From assembly GCA_945865925.1 (NCBI GenBank), contig CAMBFG010000002.1, positions 138,421-202,420 on the forward strand: a stretch of 64,000 nucleotides of DNA, written 5' to 3'. Every line of letters starts with the position of its first letter. Within the stretch, counting starts at the first letter, position 1. Of the stretch, positions 41,841 to 51,627 are shown piece by piece. Origin of the DNA: Dehalococcoides mccartyi. GTDB taxonomy: Bacteria; Chloroflexota; Dehalococcoidia; UBA2979. Both the position numbers and the translations under genes were made by a program. The notes under the pieces are model-generated. The model searched no databases, was not told where the DNA came from, and was given only the letters and a program-made list of their open reading frames with translations.

Positions 41841-44800
41841 CTACTGCGTGTGGCGCAGGATCTCGGCGTCCGCACGGCGCGCGACGGCCCGCCACGCGAG
41901 GACGAGCGCGACGGTCGCGAGCACGACGACGCCCGCAAGCCCGAGGCCGATGCCCCACCAGTCGCTGTGCATCGTGAATGGCGGGACGACTCGAGTGCCT
42001 GCCGTGGTGACGCTGAGCGACGACAGCATCGCGCTCGCAATGCGGCGGCCGAGGACGATGCCAAGCGTGACGCCGAGGGCTGCGAGGACGGCCCATTCGA
42101 GCAACAGCGAGCGCAGGATCTGCGGCGGGGTGATGCCAAGGGCACGCAGGACGGCGAACTCTGTGCGGCGCGCGCCGATCGCGATGATGGCGGTGACGAC
42201 GAATCCCGCCGCGGCGAGGATCATCACCGCCACCGCCGCCACCAGCAGGATGCCGCTCCCCGAGGCGACGAGGGTGGGGTCGGCGCCTGCCTCCTCAACA
42301 TTGGCGGCCTGGAGAAGCGGCTCTGCGATCCACACGGGCGAGGCGAACCGCTGTTCGAGGCGCGTCACAACCGCGCGCTGTTCTGGCAGTGTCAGGGCCG
42401 CATCGAAGTCCACCCACAACTCATTGGCATAGGGGGCAGCGGCGCTCGCCATGCTGGCGACTGAGCGCAGTTGGCGGCGGTCGACCACGATGAAGCCCGA
42501 GCCGGGGTCGAGTGTGGGGAAGAGGTTGAGCGTCCCCGCTGCACGCACGGGGATCTGCACACCGTTCGAGAGTGTCGTCGTGGTGACGTCGCCCTCGCGC
42601 ATGCCAAGCGACTTCAGAGCGCCCGCGCTGAACAGACCGGGCAGCGCCGCCGGCCCACCGACGGAGACGACACTCTCACGACTCGGCGGGCCCGAGGTCC
42701 ACGACCAGCGGCCGGAGTACGTCTTCGACCGCGCTCGCGTGTTCGAGAGCGCGAACGCCTCCTGGGTGCCGGCTTGGGTGTACGCCGTCCATCCGGACGG
42801 CAACTCGAAGTCGTAGACCGAGGTCACACGGCCCTGCGCGTCGACGCCGGCGAGGTCATCGATGTACAGCGCCCCCTCGCGTCGGACGAAGAGCGAGGAC
42901 TCCATACGCATGGCCACGAGCGAGACCGGTCGCTCCACCCCCACCGGGATGGCGGCCGTCATCTGACGCCACTCGCCCGACGGCAGTTCCTCGAACCGTG
43001 CGTCGAAGTACTCGCCAGTGGCGTCGCGGAGGCGCGCGGAGAGCCCGGGGACGCGCCCCTGCGGCAGGTCGAGATACATCTGCGCTTGAAGTGTGACCGC
43101 GTTCGCCGGGATCGCGAGGCCTGGGCCTGCCTCGCTGGCCGGGCGGATGCGTTCGAGTAGCGTCCCGAGCGGCTCATCGGCGAAGTCATCTCGCGTCCAG
43201 ACCATCGAGGCCACGCGGGCGCCCTCGTCGATCCCAAGGACGGAGACATCGCCACCGCCAGCAATGCGGATGTTGCCCCGGTAGGCGTAGGTCGCTGAGG
43301 CGACGCCGGGGATCGCACGCACATCCGCGAGAGGCTGTTGCATGCGGGGACCCGGCTCACGGACGCGCGCGCGGAGATCGACACCCGCCTCGTACTGAGC
43401 GCGTTCGCGGTAGGACTGGCCGACGGTCGGGCCGTATGACGCCGCGAACGTCGCAACAGCAGTCGCCATCACCATCAGCATGAGCAGCCGCGCGTGCGTG
43501 GCGGGCGACCGCGAGGTCTGGCGCAAGCCAACGGCCACGGCGACGCCTCGCAGCGGGAGCGCGAGGCGGACGCCCAGGCGCAGCAGCGGCGCGTAGCAGC
43601 GCAGCACGATGGCGGTCACGGCCAGCATCGCCACGAGCGGGAACGAGAGCAGGAGCGGGTCGCTCGACCAGCCGCCGAGCGACCCGGGGTCGAGCGCCGT
43701 CCCACGCCGTTCGAGTTGCCACCACTGGAACCCCGCCAGCACGACCAGCGCGACATCGAGGTAGTAGCGCTGCACGACGCCTCGGCCACGCGGGCGGGCG
43801 CGCTCGCGCTGGTCATCGATCACGCCTCGGCGCGCGGCGGCCCAGGCCGGAATCGCCATCGCGAGGACGGAGAGGGCGGCGCCCGCAGCCGCCAGCAGGT
43901 ACGCCTCCGGCCCGACGTTCACCGGTAGGGGTGTACCGCCGGTGGAGCGCTCGAACAGCGAGGCGCGACCGAGCACCGCGACGACCTGGCCGGCGATCCA
44001 CGGGGCGACCGCCGCCGCCGGGATCGCGAGCAGCGTGCCCTCGAACAATGCGAGGCCGACGAGTTGGCCCACGCTCGCGCCGCGGCTGCGGTAGACGCTG
44101 AGTTCCGCCGCACGACGCTCGGAGAGCATCGACGCGATGAGAACGACGTAAAAACCGATCACGCCGACGATCTGGAGCAGGATGATGAGCAGTGGCACGC
44201 GCGAGAACGTCTGAGCCGTACGGAATACGGCGAGTTGATCGGCGAACGTCGTGATGCCGTGCGCAGACAATCCGAGGGTGACCCGCGCGTCCTGCTGCCA
44301 CGCCGCGATGCTCGTCAGGGCGTCCTCGACCTCCCGGACGCCGATGGCGCGCAGGTCGGGAAGCAGGCCGGAGCGGTGGCGACTGCGGAGTTCCGGCAAG
44401 CGCAGCGCGAGGGCACCTCGATACTGCTCGTCCGTGGTGAGCAGCAGGAAGCCGCCATTGCCCGGCTGCGGGTTGTCGAGGGCGGGCTTCTCTGGTGTCC
44501 CCCATGAGGCGTCGATGATCTGCCAGCGCAGGTCCGAGGGGTCGCGCCGGCGGACGAACCCGACCACGGTCGCCGTCGTGCTGGCGGTCGCGATCGCCGT
44601 CGGCCGGCAGCGCACCTCCTGGGCCGCGATCGCAGGGTCGTCCGAGCCGGGGATGCGCGGGCAGTCATCGATCGGCGGGAGCGTGAGGCGTACGACCTCC
44701 CCGAGACGCGCGAAGCGCTGGTAGCCCTCAGGTAGGACGATCTCGACGCCAGCGCCCGTCGAGGGGAGGCGGCCCGCCGTCACCTCGACGTGCTCGGCGA

Positions 44801-45200
44801 GCGCGGGGACACCGGAGATGAAGGCGGGCCAGGGATCCCCGCCCCCGCCTTCGATGGTCCAGGTGAGGCGCTGGGAGCGCTCCTCCACGATCAGTTCGGG
44901 CCCGAGCCAGCCAACATGCGCGCGGGTGGCGGCATCGAGGGCGGCACGGCGCTGCGTATCTGCCGGGTCGCCGAGCGCGGAGTTGTCGATGTCCAGGAAG
45001 AGGACGCGCTGACGCGGGTCGGTGAGGCCTCGGTCGAGGCGGAAGCGGAGCCCCAGGTCGGCCATCGCGTCCGCGTACGTGGGGACGGCGCCGAGGAGGG
45101 TGGCGGCGAGGAGCACGCCAAGGCCGCTCGCGAGGAGCAGCCGCCAGTGCGCCCGCATGCGGTGGCGTACCAGGAACCAGCCAGTCAGTAAGCGTCCCAC
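41841..45200 (-). CDS. Giant ABC transporter permease (FtsX/MacB-like)
   Basis: 1119 residues, about ten membrane helices. N-terminal helix near residue 25, a large extracytoplasmic domain (~45-330), an FtsX-type block with helices at ~335-450 (LIILLQIVGVIGFYVVLIAS, SVGQLVGLALFEGTLLAIP), a second extracytoplasmic domain, and a second FtsX block at ~1000-1105. Such double-FtsX permeases move lipoproteins, peptides or drive envelope processes with separate ATPases. GTG start 8 nt after TAGACT. It diverges from a paralogue, and the two ATPase genes lie beyond that paralogue. Confidence 0.88.
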   Translation of the reverse strand: MGRLLTGWFLVRHRMRAHWRLLLASGLGVLLAATLLGAVPTYADAMADLGLRFRLDRGLTDPRQRVLFLDIDNSALGDPADTQRRAALDAATRAHVGWLGPELIVEERSQRLTWTIEGGGGDPWPAFISGVPALAEHVEVTAGRLPSTGAGVEIVLPEGYQRFARLGEVVRLTLPPIDDCPRIPGSDDPAIAAQEVRCRPTAIATASTTATVVGFVRRRDPSDLRWQIIDASWGTPEKPALDNPQPGNGGFLLLTTDEQYRGALALRLPELRSRHRSGLLPDLRAIGVREVEDALTSIAAWQQDARVTLGLSAHGITTFADQLAVFRTAQTFSRVPLLIILLQIVGVIGFYVVLIASMLSERRAAELSVYRSRGASVGQLVGLALFEGTLLAIPAAAVAPWIAGQVVAVLGRASLFERSTGGTPLPVNVGPEAYLLAAAGAALSVLAMAIPAWAAARRGVIDDQRERARPRGRGVVQRYYLDVALVVLAGFQWWQLERRGTALDPGSLGGWSSDPLLLSFPLVAMLAVTAIVLRCYAPLLRLGVRLALPLRGVAVAVGLRQTSRSPATHARLLMLMVMATAVATFAASYGPTVGQSYRERAQYEAGVDLRARVREPGPRMQQPLADVRAIPGVASATYAYRGNIRIAGGGDVSVLGIDEGARVASMVWTRDDFADEPLGTLLERIRPASEAGPGLAIPANAVTLQAQMYLDLPQGRVPGLSARLRDATGEYFDARFEELPSGEWRQMTAAIPVGVERPVSLVAMRMESSLFVRREGALYIDDLAGVDAQGRVTSVYDFELPSGWTAYTQAGTQEAFALSNTRARSKTYSGRWSWTSGPPSRESVVSVGGPAALPGLFSAGALKSLGMREGDVTTTTLSNGVQIPVRAAGTLNLFPTLDPGSGFIVVDRRQLRSVASMASAAAPYANELWVDFDAALTLPEQRAVVTRLEQRFASPVWIAEPLLQAANVEEAGADPTLVASGSGILLVAAVAVMILAAAGFVVTAIIAIGARRTEFAVLRALGITPPQILRSLLLEWAVLAALGVTLGIVLGRRIASAMLSSLSVTTAGTRVVPPFTMHSDWWGIGLGLAGVVVLATVALVLAWRAVARRADAEILRHTQ

Positions 45201-45208
45201 GAGGCGGG

Positions 45209-45252
45209 AGTCTACGCGTCACCCGCGACGCGCGGTGCGCGCACCCTACAAT
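45209..45252. promoter_or_regulatory. Back-to-back leaderless-type promoters between the two permeases
   Basis: TAGACT on the minus strand (45209-45214) lies 8 nt from the GTG at 45200, and TACAAT on the plus strand (45247-45252) lies 7 nt from the GTG at 45260. Both spacings place transcription start at the start codon. No -35 elements obvious. Confidence 0.5.
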
Positions 45253-45259
45253 CCCGCCC

Positions 45260-48200
45260 GTGATCCGAATCCGCTCGCTGGCCGTCCTTGCCGTGCGGCG
45301 CATGGCCGCCCACTGGCGTCTGTTCGCCAGTGCTGCCCTGGGTGCGATCGTGTCGTCCGCCATCCTCTCCGCAACGGTCATCTACGCGGACACGATCCGT
45401 GACCTCGGCCTCCGCCACGCCCTCGAGCAGCCGGCGGCGGAGACGATCGCGGTGAAAACGGCACGCGACGCTGCCTCCGCGCGCCGCGAGGAATTCCAGC
45501 GCTCGTCGCAGCGGATCCAGGGCGCCGTCCGGGGCGCCCTCGGTGACGCCACCGGGGACATCGTCCGGCAGGGCACGAGCCAGACGTTCTACCTCACGAC
45601 ACCGGACGGACGAGTGGACGAAAGCGACCAGCGCCGCCCGCGCACCGTCCTTCGCTTCCGCGACGGCCTCGATCGGCACGTGACGTCGACGGCGGGTGCC
45701 CTCCCGCGCGGCGCGGCACCCGCCGGCACGGAGCCGCTCCCCGTGACGGTCGCGACCGACCTCGCGTCGCGGAGCAAGGTAGCGGTGGGCGACCGCTTCG
45801 ACCTGCACGCCTGGTGGGATCCGGCGTTGCCACCACTGCGCGTGCAGGTTGCGAGCATCGTGCGTGCCAACGATCCATCCGAGGCGTACTGGAAGACCTT
45901 CCCGACCGTCCTCGATGAGCCGGTCAGCGGGTGGCCCGCCTTCGTCTTCCTCGTGCCGGAGGAGGCGTTCTTTGGCGTACTGACCAGCCGGATGCCAACG
46001 GCCGCGGCCACGTACCACGAGGCCACCTCAATCCATCTCGATGGGCTGAACGCGCGGAACGCGGACGGCGTCGCGAATGCCATCGACGGGCTGCCGGAGG
46101 CAGTCTCGGCGCTCGAGCGCGAGGCATCGGTCGACACCGACCTCGTGGGTGTCCTGCGCGGGTTCGACGACCGGCTGTTTTTCGTGCGCATCCCGCTGTT
46201 CGTGCTGCTGCTCCAGATCGGCGGCATCGTCGCGTACTACCTCGTGATGGTGTCCACGATGCTGGTGGAGCGACATGCACCGGAAATGGCGGTGCTGCGC
46301 AGCCGGGGTGCGAGCCCGACGCAGTTGCTGCTGGAGTTCGGTGTGGAGGGGTTCCTCCTCGCACTGGTCGCTGCCCTCACCGGTCCGTTCCTCGCGGCTG
46401 CGCTGATCACCTCGCTCGGCCCGACGCCGCCGTTCCAGGCGTTGTCGGGAGGCGGACCGCTGGCGGTCCACATCTCGCTGCTGTCGTTCGTGTTCTCGCT
46501 GGGTGGCGCGCTGCTCGCCTTCGCCTCGTTCATGCTCCCGGCGTGGAAGGCGACACGTACGACGGTCGTCGAGTTCCGGCGTGCTTCCGCACGTCCGAGG
46601 CCGGTGCCGCTGTTCCTGCGCTACTACCTCGATGTAGCGCTCGTGCTGCTCGTCGGGCTGGTGTTCTGGCGCCTGCGGCAGGACGAGCAGCTCTTCACGC
46701 GAACGCTGTTCGGCGACCGGCAGTCCGACCCGCTGTTGTTGGCGACACCGGCGGTGATCATGGTCACGGTGGGCGTGGTCTTCCTGCGGCTGTTCCCGCT
46801 CGTGTTGCGGGCGATTGCCTGGGGACTGACCTGGATCGCGGGCGCGGCGACGCTCGTCGGCATCCGGTCACTCGCGCGCGACCCCACGCACTATTCGAGG
46901 CTCGTCGTCATGCTGATGCTCGCCACGGGCGTGGGCATGTTCGGCGCGACCTTCTCGGCGACCCTCGAACATTCGTACGACGACCGCGCTCGCTATCCGG
47001 TGGGCGCGGACATCCGTGCGGCTGACCTGCGCGGGCTCTCCGGACAGGGCGACACCGCCTTCGCGCGCGCGATGCAGGGCGTCCCGGCGCAGCATTTCAC
47101 CCTCACCAGCCGCAGCGAGGGCACGACCCAGTACGAGGGCAAATCGGAACCGCTCCAGATCCTCGGCGTCGATCCTTCGACGTTCGGCGAGGTCGCGTAT
47201 TTCCGCGGGGATTTCGCGGATGCGTCGCTGTCCTCGATGCTCTCGACGCTCGCCGCGAACGGCGCTCACGCGAAGCCGGTGTTGCTGCCGGATGGCACCC
47301 GGCAGGTGGGTGTGTGGGCGAAGTTCGCGGACATCCGCGGGCCGATCAGCCTGCTCGTCGCTGTGCGGGACGCGAACGGGCGCTCCGAGGTGCTTCCACT
47401 GGGGACGGCTCGCCCGAACGATCCGGCGACACGAGAGTGGCGATTCTTCTCAGTAAACCTTGATGCGCGGCGCACCGGCCCGGGCTCGCGTCCGCCGCTC
47501 GCACAGCCACTGACCTTCGACGCCATCTACACCTCCACGGTGAGCGCGATCGCTGCCCAGCGCGGTGTGGTGCTCCTGGGGCCCTTACTCACCACTTCGA
47601 CTGGTGCGCCAAGCGCGCCAGAGGGTGACATCGGAGTACCGTCCGATGGCGCACGGGTTGCCCTCGACTTCGCCGCGCCGGGCTTCGAGGTGATTCAGGG
47701 GCAGCACATCGCGCACGTGACGGATACGGTGACGGCCGCCGCAGATGCGCCGCCGGGTGCGAGCGCGTCCGCGCGCTACGAGTGGTCGGACACGCGGGTG
47801 GCACCGCGCGAGCGCGGGCTGCGGCCGAGCACGGACGGTCAGCCGATGGTGCTGCACCTGGCCCAGGCCTCGGTCGATCGACTCGGTGTGAAGTCGGGTG
47901 ACAGCCTGCGTTTGCTCGTCGGTGGCGTCTACGTCGATGCACGCGTTGGCGAGACATTCGAGTTGTTCCCCACGTACAACGCGAACTCGCTCCGGGTGGG
48001 CTTCGCGATTGTCGACAACTCGCGCCTCAGCGCGATGGTGAACGCCTCGATCTCGAACCAGAGGACGTCGCTCAACGAAGCGTGGTTCGCGACCGACGAT
48101 GCCGCGCGCACGCGGGATGCCCTCGCAGCGTTCACGCCGCAGACACTGATGGACGCGGGTGCCGAGCGAGCCCGGCAAGGCGAGGACCCGCTGATCGCAG

Positions 48201-48628
48201 CCGGGTGGGCGGGGATCCTCGGAATCTCGTTCGCGACAGTATTGACGCTGTCGGCGATCGCGTTCGTGCTGTACTCCTACCTGACGGCGCAGCGACGGGC
48301 GCTGGAGTTCGCGATCCTGCGCACCCTCGGCTTCTCGCGCGTACAGGTGTTCCTGGTGGTGGCCATCGAGTATCTCGCGATCGTCGTCGCGGGAATGGGG
48401 CTGGGGACGGTCGTGGGGCTACAGGTCGGGCGGCGGATGATGGACGTGCTGGGGATCAGCGAGGGGGGCGCCTCGGTGTTACCGCCGTTCGCACTGGCGG
48501 TCTCCTGGTTGCAGGTGTTCACGGTATGGGGGGTGCTCGGGACGACGTTCGTGCTGACCATCGGCGCGGTCGTATTACTCTACGTGCGCCTCGCGATCCA
48601 TCGAGCGTTGCGCGTGGGCGAAGGATGA
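45260..48628 (+). CDS. Giant ABC transporter permease (FtsX/MacB-like), paralogue
   Basis: 1122 residues with the same architecture as its divergent neighbour: N-terminal helix (LFASAALGAIVSSAILSATV), extracytoplasmic domain, FtsX block at ~310-420 (LFVLLLQIGGIVAYYLVMVS, ASPTQLLLEFGVEGFLLALV), central helices, second extracytoplasmic domain and C-terminal FtsX block (GFSRVQVFLVVAIEYLAIVV). GTG start 7 nt after TACAAT. ATGA-coupled to the first ATPase gene. The pair of permeases probably forms a heterodimer driven by one or both ATPases. Substrate unknown. Confidence 0.88.
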   Translation: MIRIRSLAVLAVRRMAAHWRLFASAALGAIVSSAILSATVIYADTIRDLGLRHALEQPAAETIAVKTARDAASARREEFQRSSQRIQGAVRGALGDATGDIVRQGTSQTFYLTTPDGRVDESDQRRPRTVLRFRDGLDRHVTSTAGALPRGAAPAGTEPLPVTVATDLASRSKVAVGDRFDLHAWWDPALPPLRVQVASIVRANDPSEAYWKTFPTVLDEPVSGWPAFVFLVPEEAFFGVLTSRMPTAAATYHEATSIHLDGLNARNADGVANAIDGLPEAVSALEREASVDTDLVGVLRGFDDRLFFVRIPLFVLLLQIGGIVAYYLVMVSTMLVERHAPEMAVLRSRGASPTQLLLEFGVEGFLLALVAALTGPFLAAALITSLGPTPPFQALSGGGPLAVHISLLSFVFSLGGALLAFASFMLPAWKATRTTVVEFRRASARPRPVPLFLRYYLDVALVLLVGLVFWRLRQDEQLFTRTLFGDRQSDPLLLATPAVIMVTVGVVFLRLFPLVLRAIAWGLTWIAGAATLVGIRSLARDPTHYSRLVVMLMLATGVGMFGATFSATLEHSYDDRARYPVGADIRAADLRGLSGQGDTAFARAMQGVPAQHFTLTSRSEGTTQYEGKSEPLQILGVDPSTFGEVAYFRGDFADASLSSMLSTLAANGAHAKPVLLPDGTRQVGVWAKFADIRGPISLLVAVRDANGRSEVLPLGTARPNDPATREWRFFSVNLDARRTGPGSRPPLAQPLTFDAIYTSTVSAIAAQRGVVLLGPLLTTSTGAPSAPEGDIGVPSDGARVALDFAAPGFEVIQGQHIAHVTDTVTAAADAPPGASASARYEWSDTRVAPRERGLRPSTDGQPMVLHLAQASVDRLGVKSGDSLRLLVGGVYVDARVGETFELFPTYNANSLRVGFAIVDNSRLSAMVNASISNQRTSLNEAWFATDDAARTRDALAAFTPQTLMDAGAERARQGEDPLIAAGWAGILGISFATVLTLSAIAFVLYSYLTAQRRALEFAILRTLGFSRVQVFLVVAIEYLAIVVAGMGLGTVVGLQVGRRMMDVLGISEGGASVLPPFALAVSWLQVFTVWGVLGTTFVLTIGAVVLLYVRLAIHRALRVGEG

Positions 48629-49521
48629 ACCCTGTGACGCAGCCCTCGACGCCCCCGTACGTGCAGTGCGAGGACGTGTTCAAGATCCACAAGACGCAGG
48701 AACTCGAGGTCGTCGCGCTGCGCGGCCTCGACCTCTCCGTCGCCAGCGGCGAGGTGATGGCGATCGTCGGTGCGTCCGGGTCCGGGAAGTCGACGCTGCT
48801 CAACATCCTCGCCGGCCTCGACCAGCCCTCGGCGGGACGTGTGCGCGTCGGACAGCGCGACCTGCTCACGATGAACGACCAGGAACTCGTCGACTACCGG
48901 CGCGCCGAGGTCGGCTTCGTCTGGCAGCAGACGGGCCGCAACCTGCTTCCCTATCTAACGGCGCGCGAGAACGTCGAGGTGCCCCAACTCGTGAATGGCA
49001 CGGACCGGCGGACGGCCGGCGCGCGAGCCCTCGAACTCCTCGCGCAGGTGGGGCTGGCAGCGAAAGCAGAGCACCGGCCGAACCAGATGTCGGGCGGGGA
49101 GCAGCAGCGCGTGGCGATCGCGGTTGCGCTCGCGAACCAGCCGCCGCTCTTGCTTGCAGACGAGCCGACGGGCGAACTCGACAGCGCGACGGCCACGGAG
49201 GTGTTCGCCGCGCTGCACACACTGAACGAGGCGACCGGCGTCACGGTGGTCATCGTGTCGCACGACCGCACCATCACGGAGCGCGTCGACCGCGTCGTGA
49301 CGATGAGAGACGGGCGCACAGCCGCCGAGTTCGTCCGGCGCGCCACGTTCGGCCGAGAGCGCATGGCGATGGAGGAGTTCGCGCTGGTCGACCGGAGCGG
49401 ACGGCTACAGATCCCACGCGAGTATGTCGACCAGTTGGGGCTCGGCACCCGCGCCACCGTCGAGATCCACGGCGACCACGTCGAACTGCGTGCTGCGCCC
49501 GACCACGAGGCCGCTCCATGA
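48625..49521 (+). CDS. ABC transporter ATPase with C-terminal AbrB/SpoVT-like domain
   Basis: 298 residues from the ATG at 48625 (ATGA overlap with the permease). A LolD/MacB-type nucleotide-binding domain: Walker A GASGSGKST, signature MSGGEQQR, Walker [14 protein letters not shown]-loop VSHDR. After residue ~248 comes an extra ~45-residue segment, FALVDRSGRLQIPREYVDQL then GLGTRATVEIHGDHVELRA, which has the GR-IP pattern and beta-hairpin layout of AbrB/SpoVT swapped-hairpin domains. In this position it may mediate dimerisation or bind DNA or the partner permease. Coupled to the second ATPase. Confidence 0.92.
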   Translation: MNPVTQPSTPPYVQCEDVFKIHKTQELEVVALRGLDLSVASGEVMAIVGASGSGKSTLLNILAGLDQPSAGRVRVGQRDLLTMNDQELVDYRRAEVGFVWQQTGRNLLPYLTARENVEVPQLVNGTDRRTAGARALELLAQVGLAAKAEHRPNQMSGGEQQRVAIAVALANQPPLLLADEPTGELDSATATEVFAALHTLNEATGVTVVIVSHDRTITERVDRVVTMRDGRTAAEFVRRATFGRERMAMEEFALVDRSGRLQIPREYVDQLGLGTRATVEIHGDHVELRAAPDHEAAP

Positions 49522-50240
49522 CCGCGCAACCCTCGACCACGCACCCGACCGTCGAGGTGCGGGGCGTCTCGCGTCACTTCGACGGCGGCGGGCACACGGT
49601 GTACGCCGTGCGCGACGTATCGCTCACGGTGCCACCCGGTGAACTGCTGGCCATCGTGGGGCGGTCTGGTTCCGGCAAGACGACGTTACTCAACCTGATC
49701 GCAGGGCTGGACCGTCCGGACGACGGATCGGTGTATCTCGACGGTCGCGAAATCACCTCGGCCAGCGAGGCCGAACTGACCGCGCTGCGACGGAGCCACA
49801 TCGGCTTCGTGTTCCAGTCGTTCGGGCTGCTGCCACTGCTGTCAGCGGCGGAGAACATCGCGCTGGCGCTGCGCATCGCGGGCGCGAGCAGCCGCGATGA
49901 GGGCCAGCGGACTCGCGAACTGCTGGAGATGGTCGGGCTGTCAGCGCGCGCCGGGCATCGCCCCTACGAGTTGTCTGGCGGAGAACAGCAGCGCGTTGCG
50001 GTCGCGCGAGCGCTCGCCAACCGCCCTCGGCTGCTGATCGCGGACGAGCCGACTGGGGAACTCGACACTGTGACGGGCGCGCAGATCTTCGGGCTGCTGC
50101 AGGCCGCCGCCGCCGAGGGCGTGACGATCGTGATGGCGACGCATGACCCGCTGATCGTGGACTACGCGCACCGCGTGGTGGAGATGTCCGATGGGCAGTT
50201 CGTGGAGTCCGGCGAGGTGCGGAGCGCCCTCGGACGGTAG
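49518..50240 (+). CDS. ABC transporter ATPase (LolD/MacB type)
   Basis: 240 residues, ATG overlapping the previous stop. Walker [11 protein letters not shown]-loop VFQSFGLLP, signature LSGGEQQR, Walker [14 protein letters not shown]-loop MATHDP. Normal length without the AbrB-like tail of its neighbour. Such ATPases power FtsX-type permeases, so this and the preceding ATPase probably serve the two giant permeases, perhaps one each. A strong terminator follows. Confidence 0.93.
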   Translation: MTAQPSTTHPTVEVRGVSRHFDGGGHTVYAVRDVSLTVPPGELLAIVGRSGSGKTTLLNLIAGLDRPDDGSVYLDGREITSASEAELTALRRSHIGFVFQSFGLLPLLSAAENIALALRIAGASSRDEGQRTRELLEMVGLSARAGHRPYELSGGEQQRVAVARALANRPRLLIADEPTGELDTVTGAQIFGLLQAAAAEGVTIVMATHDPLIVDYAHRVVEMSDGQFVESGEVRSALGR

Positions 50241-50265
50241 GTCGCCTCGGACGGTGGAACGAAGA

Positions 50266-50292
50266 AGGGGCGAGGCCGGTGGCCTCGCCCCT
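50266..50292. terminator. Bidirectional hairpin terminator
   Basis: 12-bp perfect stem (AGGGGCGAGGCC / GGCCTCGCCCCT) with a 3-nt loop, between the ABC operon and the converging CHRD gene. CTCCTC follows on the plus strand. Confidence 0.7.
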
Positions 50293-50313
50293 CCTCATTG
50301 GTCGAACGCTCGC

Positions 50314-50964
50314 CTACCGCTTGCGGGAGGTGAGGATGCGCGCGCCGCCGAGGGCGACGACCGCAACCGCGATCAAGCCGATCACGGTGAACGCACCGGT
50401 CGAGTCAGACATCGACGGACCACCGTTGCCGGTCTTCGCCGGAGCTGCGGGAACCGCTACCGGAGCCGGTGCCGCCGCAGCCGCCACGACCTGAGAGCGG
50501 ATCTCGCCGCCCGCGTTCGCAGAGGTGTGGACGTTGGCGTACAGCGTGCCAGCCTTCAGGGCGGTGATGAAGCCCGGGAGGTTGCCAGCGAGCGTGCCGC
50601 TGATGTCAGCCGCGCGCGCCGTACCCGACACGTTGATGCTGCTGGCGGGGCTGCCCGTGGGGGCTGCAAACAGGTTCAGCACGATGCCGCCGTTGACGCC
50701 AGCCGCACCCGCGTGGATGTGGGCAGCCGTGGCGTTCGTAATCGCCGGGACCGTCAGCGTCCAGGCGATGGTGCCTGCTGCTTCATCCAGCGTCGCCGCG
50801 AACGTGCCCGTCGCCGTCGTTGTGACGGCCGGAACCTCGTTGGCGCCGGTGAGTCGAGCCTCGAACCGTGAGGTTGTCTGGCCCATCACGACCGCCGGCA
50901 CGAATGCTGCGACCGCTGCGATGGCGAGGCCGGCACTGAGCCAGCGCGTCTTCTGAATCTTCAT
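50314..50964 (-). CDS. CHRD-domain surface protein with PAxTG-like anchor
   Basis: 216 residues from the ATG at 50964, chosen because GGAGGG is seven bases upstream. Signal peptide ends VVMGQ. Residues ~35-150 form a CHRD domain (FEARLTGANEVPAVTTTATG, ATAAHIHAGAAGVNGGIVL, YANVHTSANAGGEIRSQV), with conserved His residues. An Ala/Pro linker leads to PAKTG (~175), a hydrophobic helix and TSRKR, the same tail type as the protein at 635-1555. TATACT at 51019-51024 (minus strand) is a good -10 box. The role of bacterial CHRD proteins is unknown. Confidence 0.85.
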   Translation of the reverse strand: MKIQKTRWLSAGLAIAAVAAFVPAVVMGQTTSRFEARLTGANEVPAVTTTATGTFAATLDEAAGTIAWTLTVPAITNATAAHIHAGAAGVNGGIVLNLFAAPTGSPASSINVSGTARAADISGTLAGNLPGFITALKAGTLYANVHTSANAGGEIRSQVVAAAAAPAPVAVPAAPAKTGNGGPSMSDSTGAFTVIGLIAVAVVALGGARILTSRKR

Positions 50965-51087
50965 CGACATTCCCTCCAATAAGCCGCTTGCAGGCGACTG
51001 CGTTTGCCGCGCGACGGAAGTATAGGCCAGCCCACCATCACGAATTGTGAGCAGGCGTGAATGAATCTTCCGTACGCGTGAAGGTAC

Positions 51088-51627
51088 TTAATACCCGTCG
51101 TTCGAAGGGGTACCCGTGACCGGGGCACCCGTGGTTGGAGTGGCGTTGGTCGGCGCCCCTCCACTTGTCACCACGAACCCGGTGAACATGCCCGAGGTGT
51201 AGTGGCTCGCCACGTTGCAGAGCAGGATGTACTTCCCGGGCTGCAGCGCGACCGTGACGTCTTGCTGCTTTCCGGCATCCATCGGCGCGAGCTTGGTGAC
51301 CACCTGCACCTGCTTCTCGTCCACCAGTTTCTGCTCGAATTGCGGCAGTTTGTCGAGCGTCAAGTCGCTCTTCACCACCACGAACTCGTGCGGGATTGCT
51401 CCACTGTTCTTGACGGAAAACGTCACGCTTCCCGACGGGACCGAGGCGTAGGCGGACGCCACACCGAAGTCCTTCAGCGTGACTCCGACGGTCGTCGGCT
51501 TCGCTGCCGTTGCCGCCGCGTTCGCGTCCGCCTTCGGTGCTGAACTCGAGGAGCACCCGCCGAGTGTGACCCCCACCGTCGCTACAACCACCAGACCGAT
51601 TCCCCGTCTCCACCTCTCGAATGGCAT
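51088..51627 (-). CDS. Cupredoxin-like copper lipoprotein
   Basis: 179 residues. Lipobox VTLGGC (Cys25) ends the signal peptide. After a short Ala/Ser linker, residues ~45-153 form a plastocyanin/azurin-like fold with type-1 copper ligands His80 (AIPHEFVV), Cys137, His142 and Met147 in YILLCNVASHYTSGMFTGF. It should be a lipid-anchored electron carrier or copper-binding protein outside the membrane. The C-terminal tail is Thr/Pro/Gly-rich. No oxidase genes are adjacent, so its redox partner is unknown. Confidence 0.88.
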   Translation of the reverse strand: MPFERWRRGIGLVVVATVGVTLGGCSSSSAPKADANAAATAAKPTTVGVTLKDFGVASAYASVPSGSVTFSVKNSGAIPHEFVVVKSDLTLDKLPQFEQKLVDEKQVQVVTKLAPMDAGKQQDVTVALQPGKYILLCNVASHYTSGMFTGFVVTSGGAPTNATPTTGAPVTGTPSNDGY

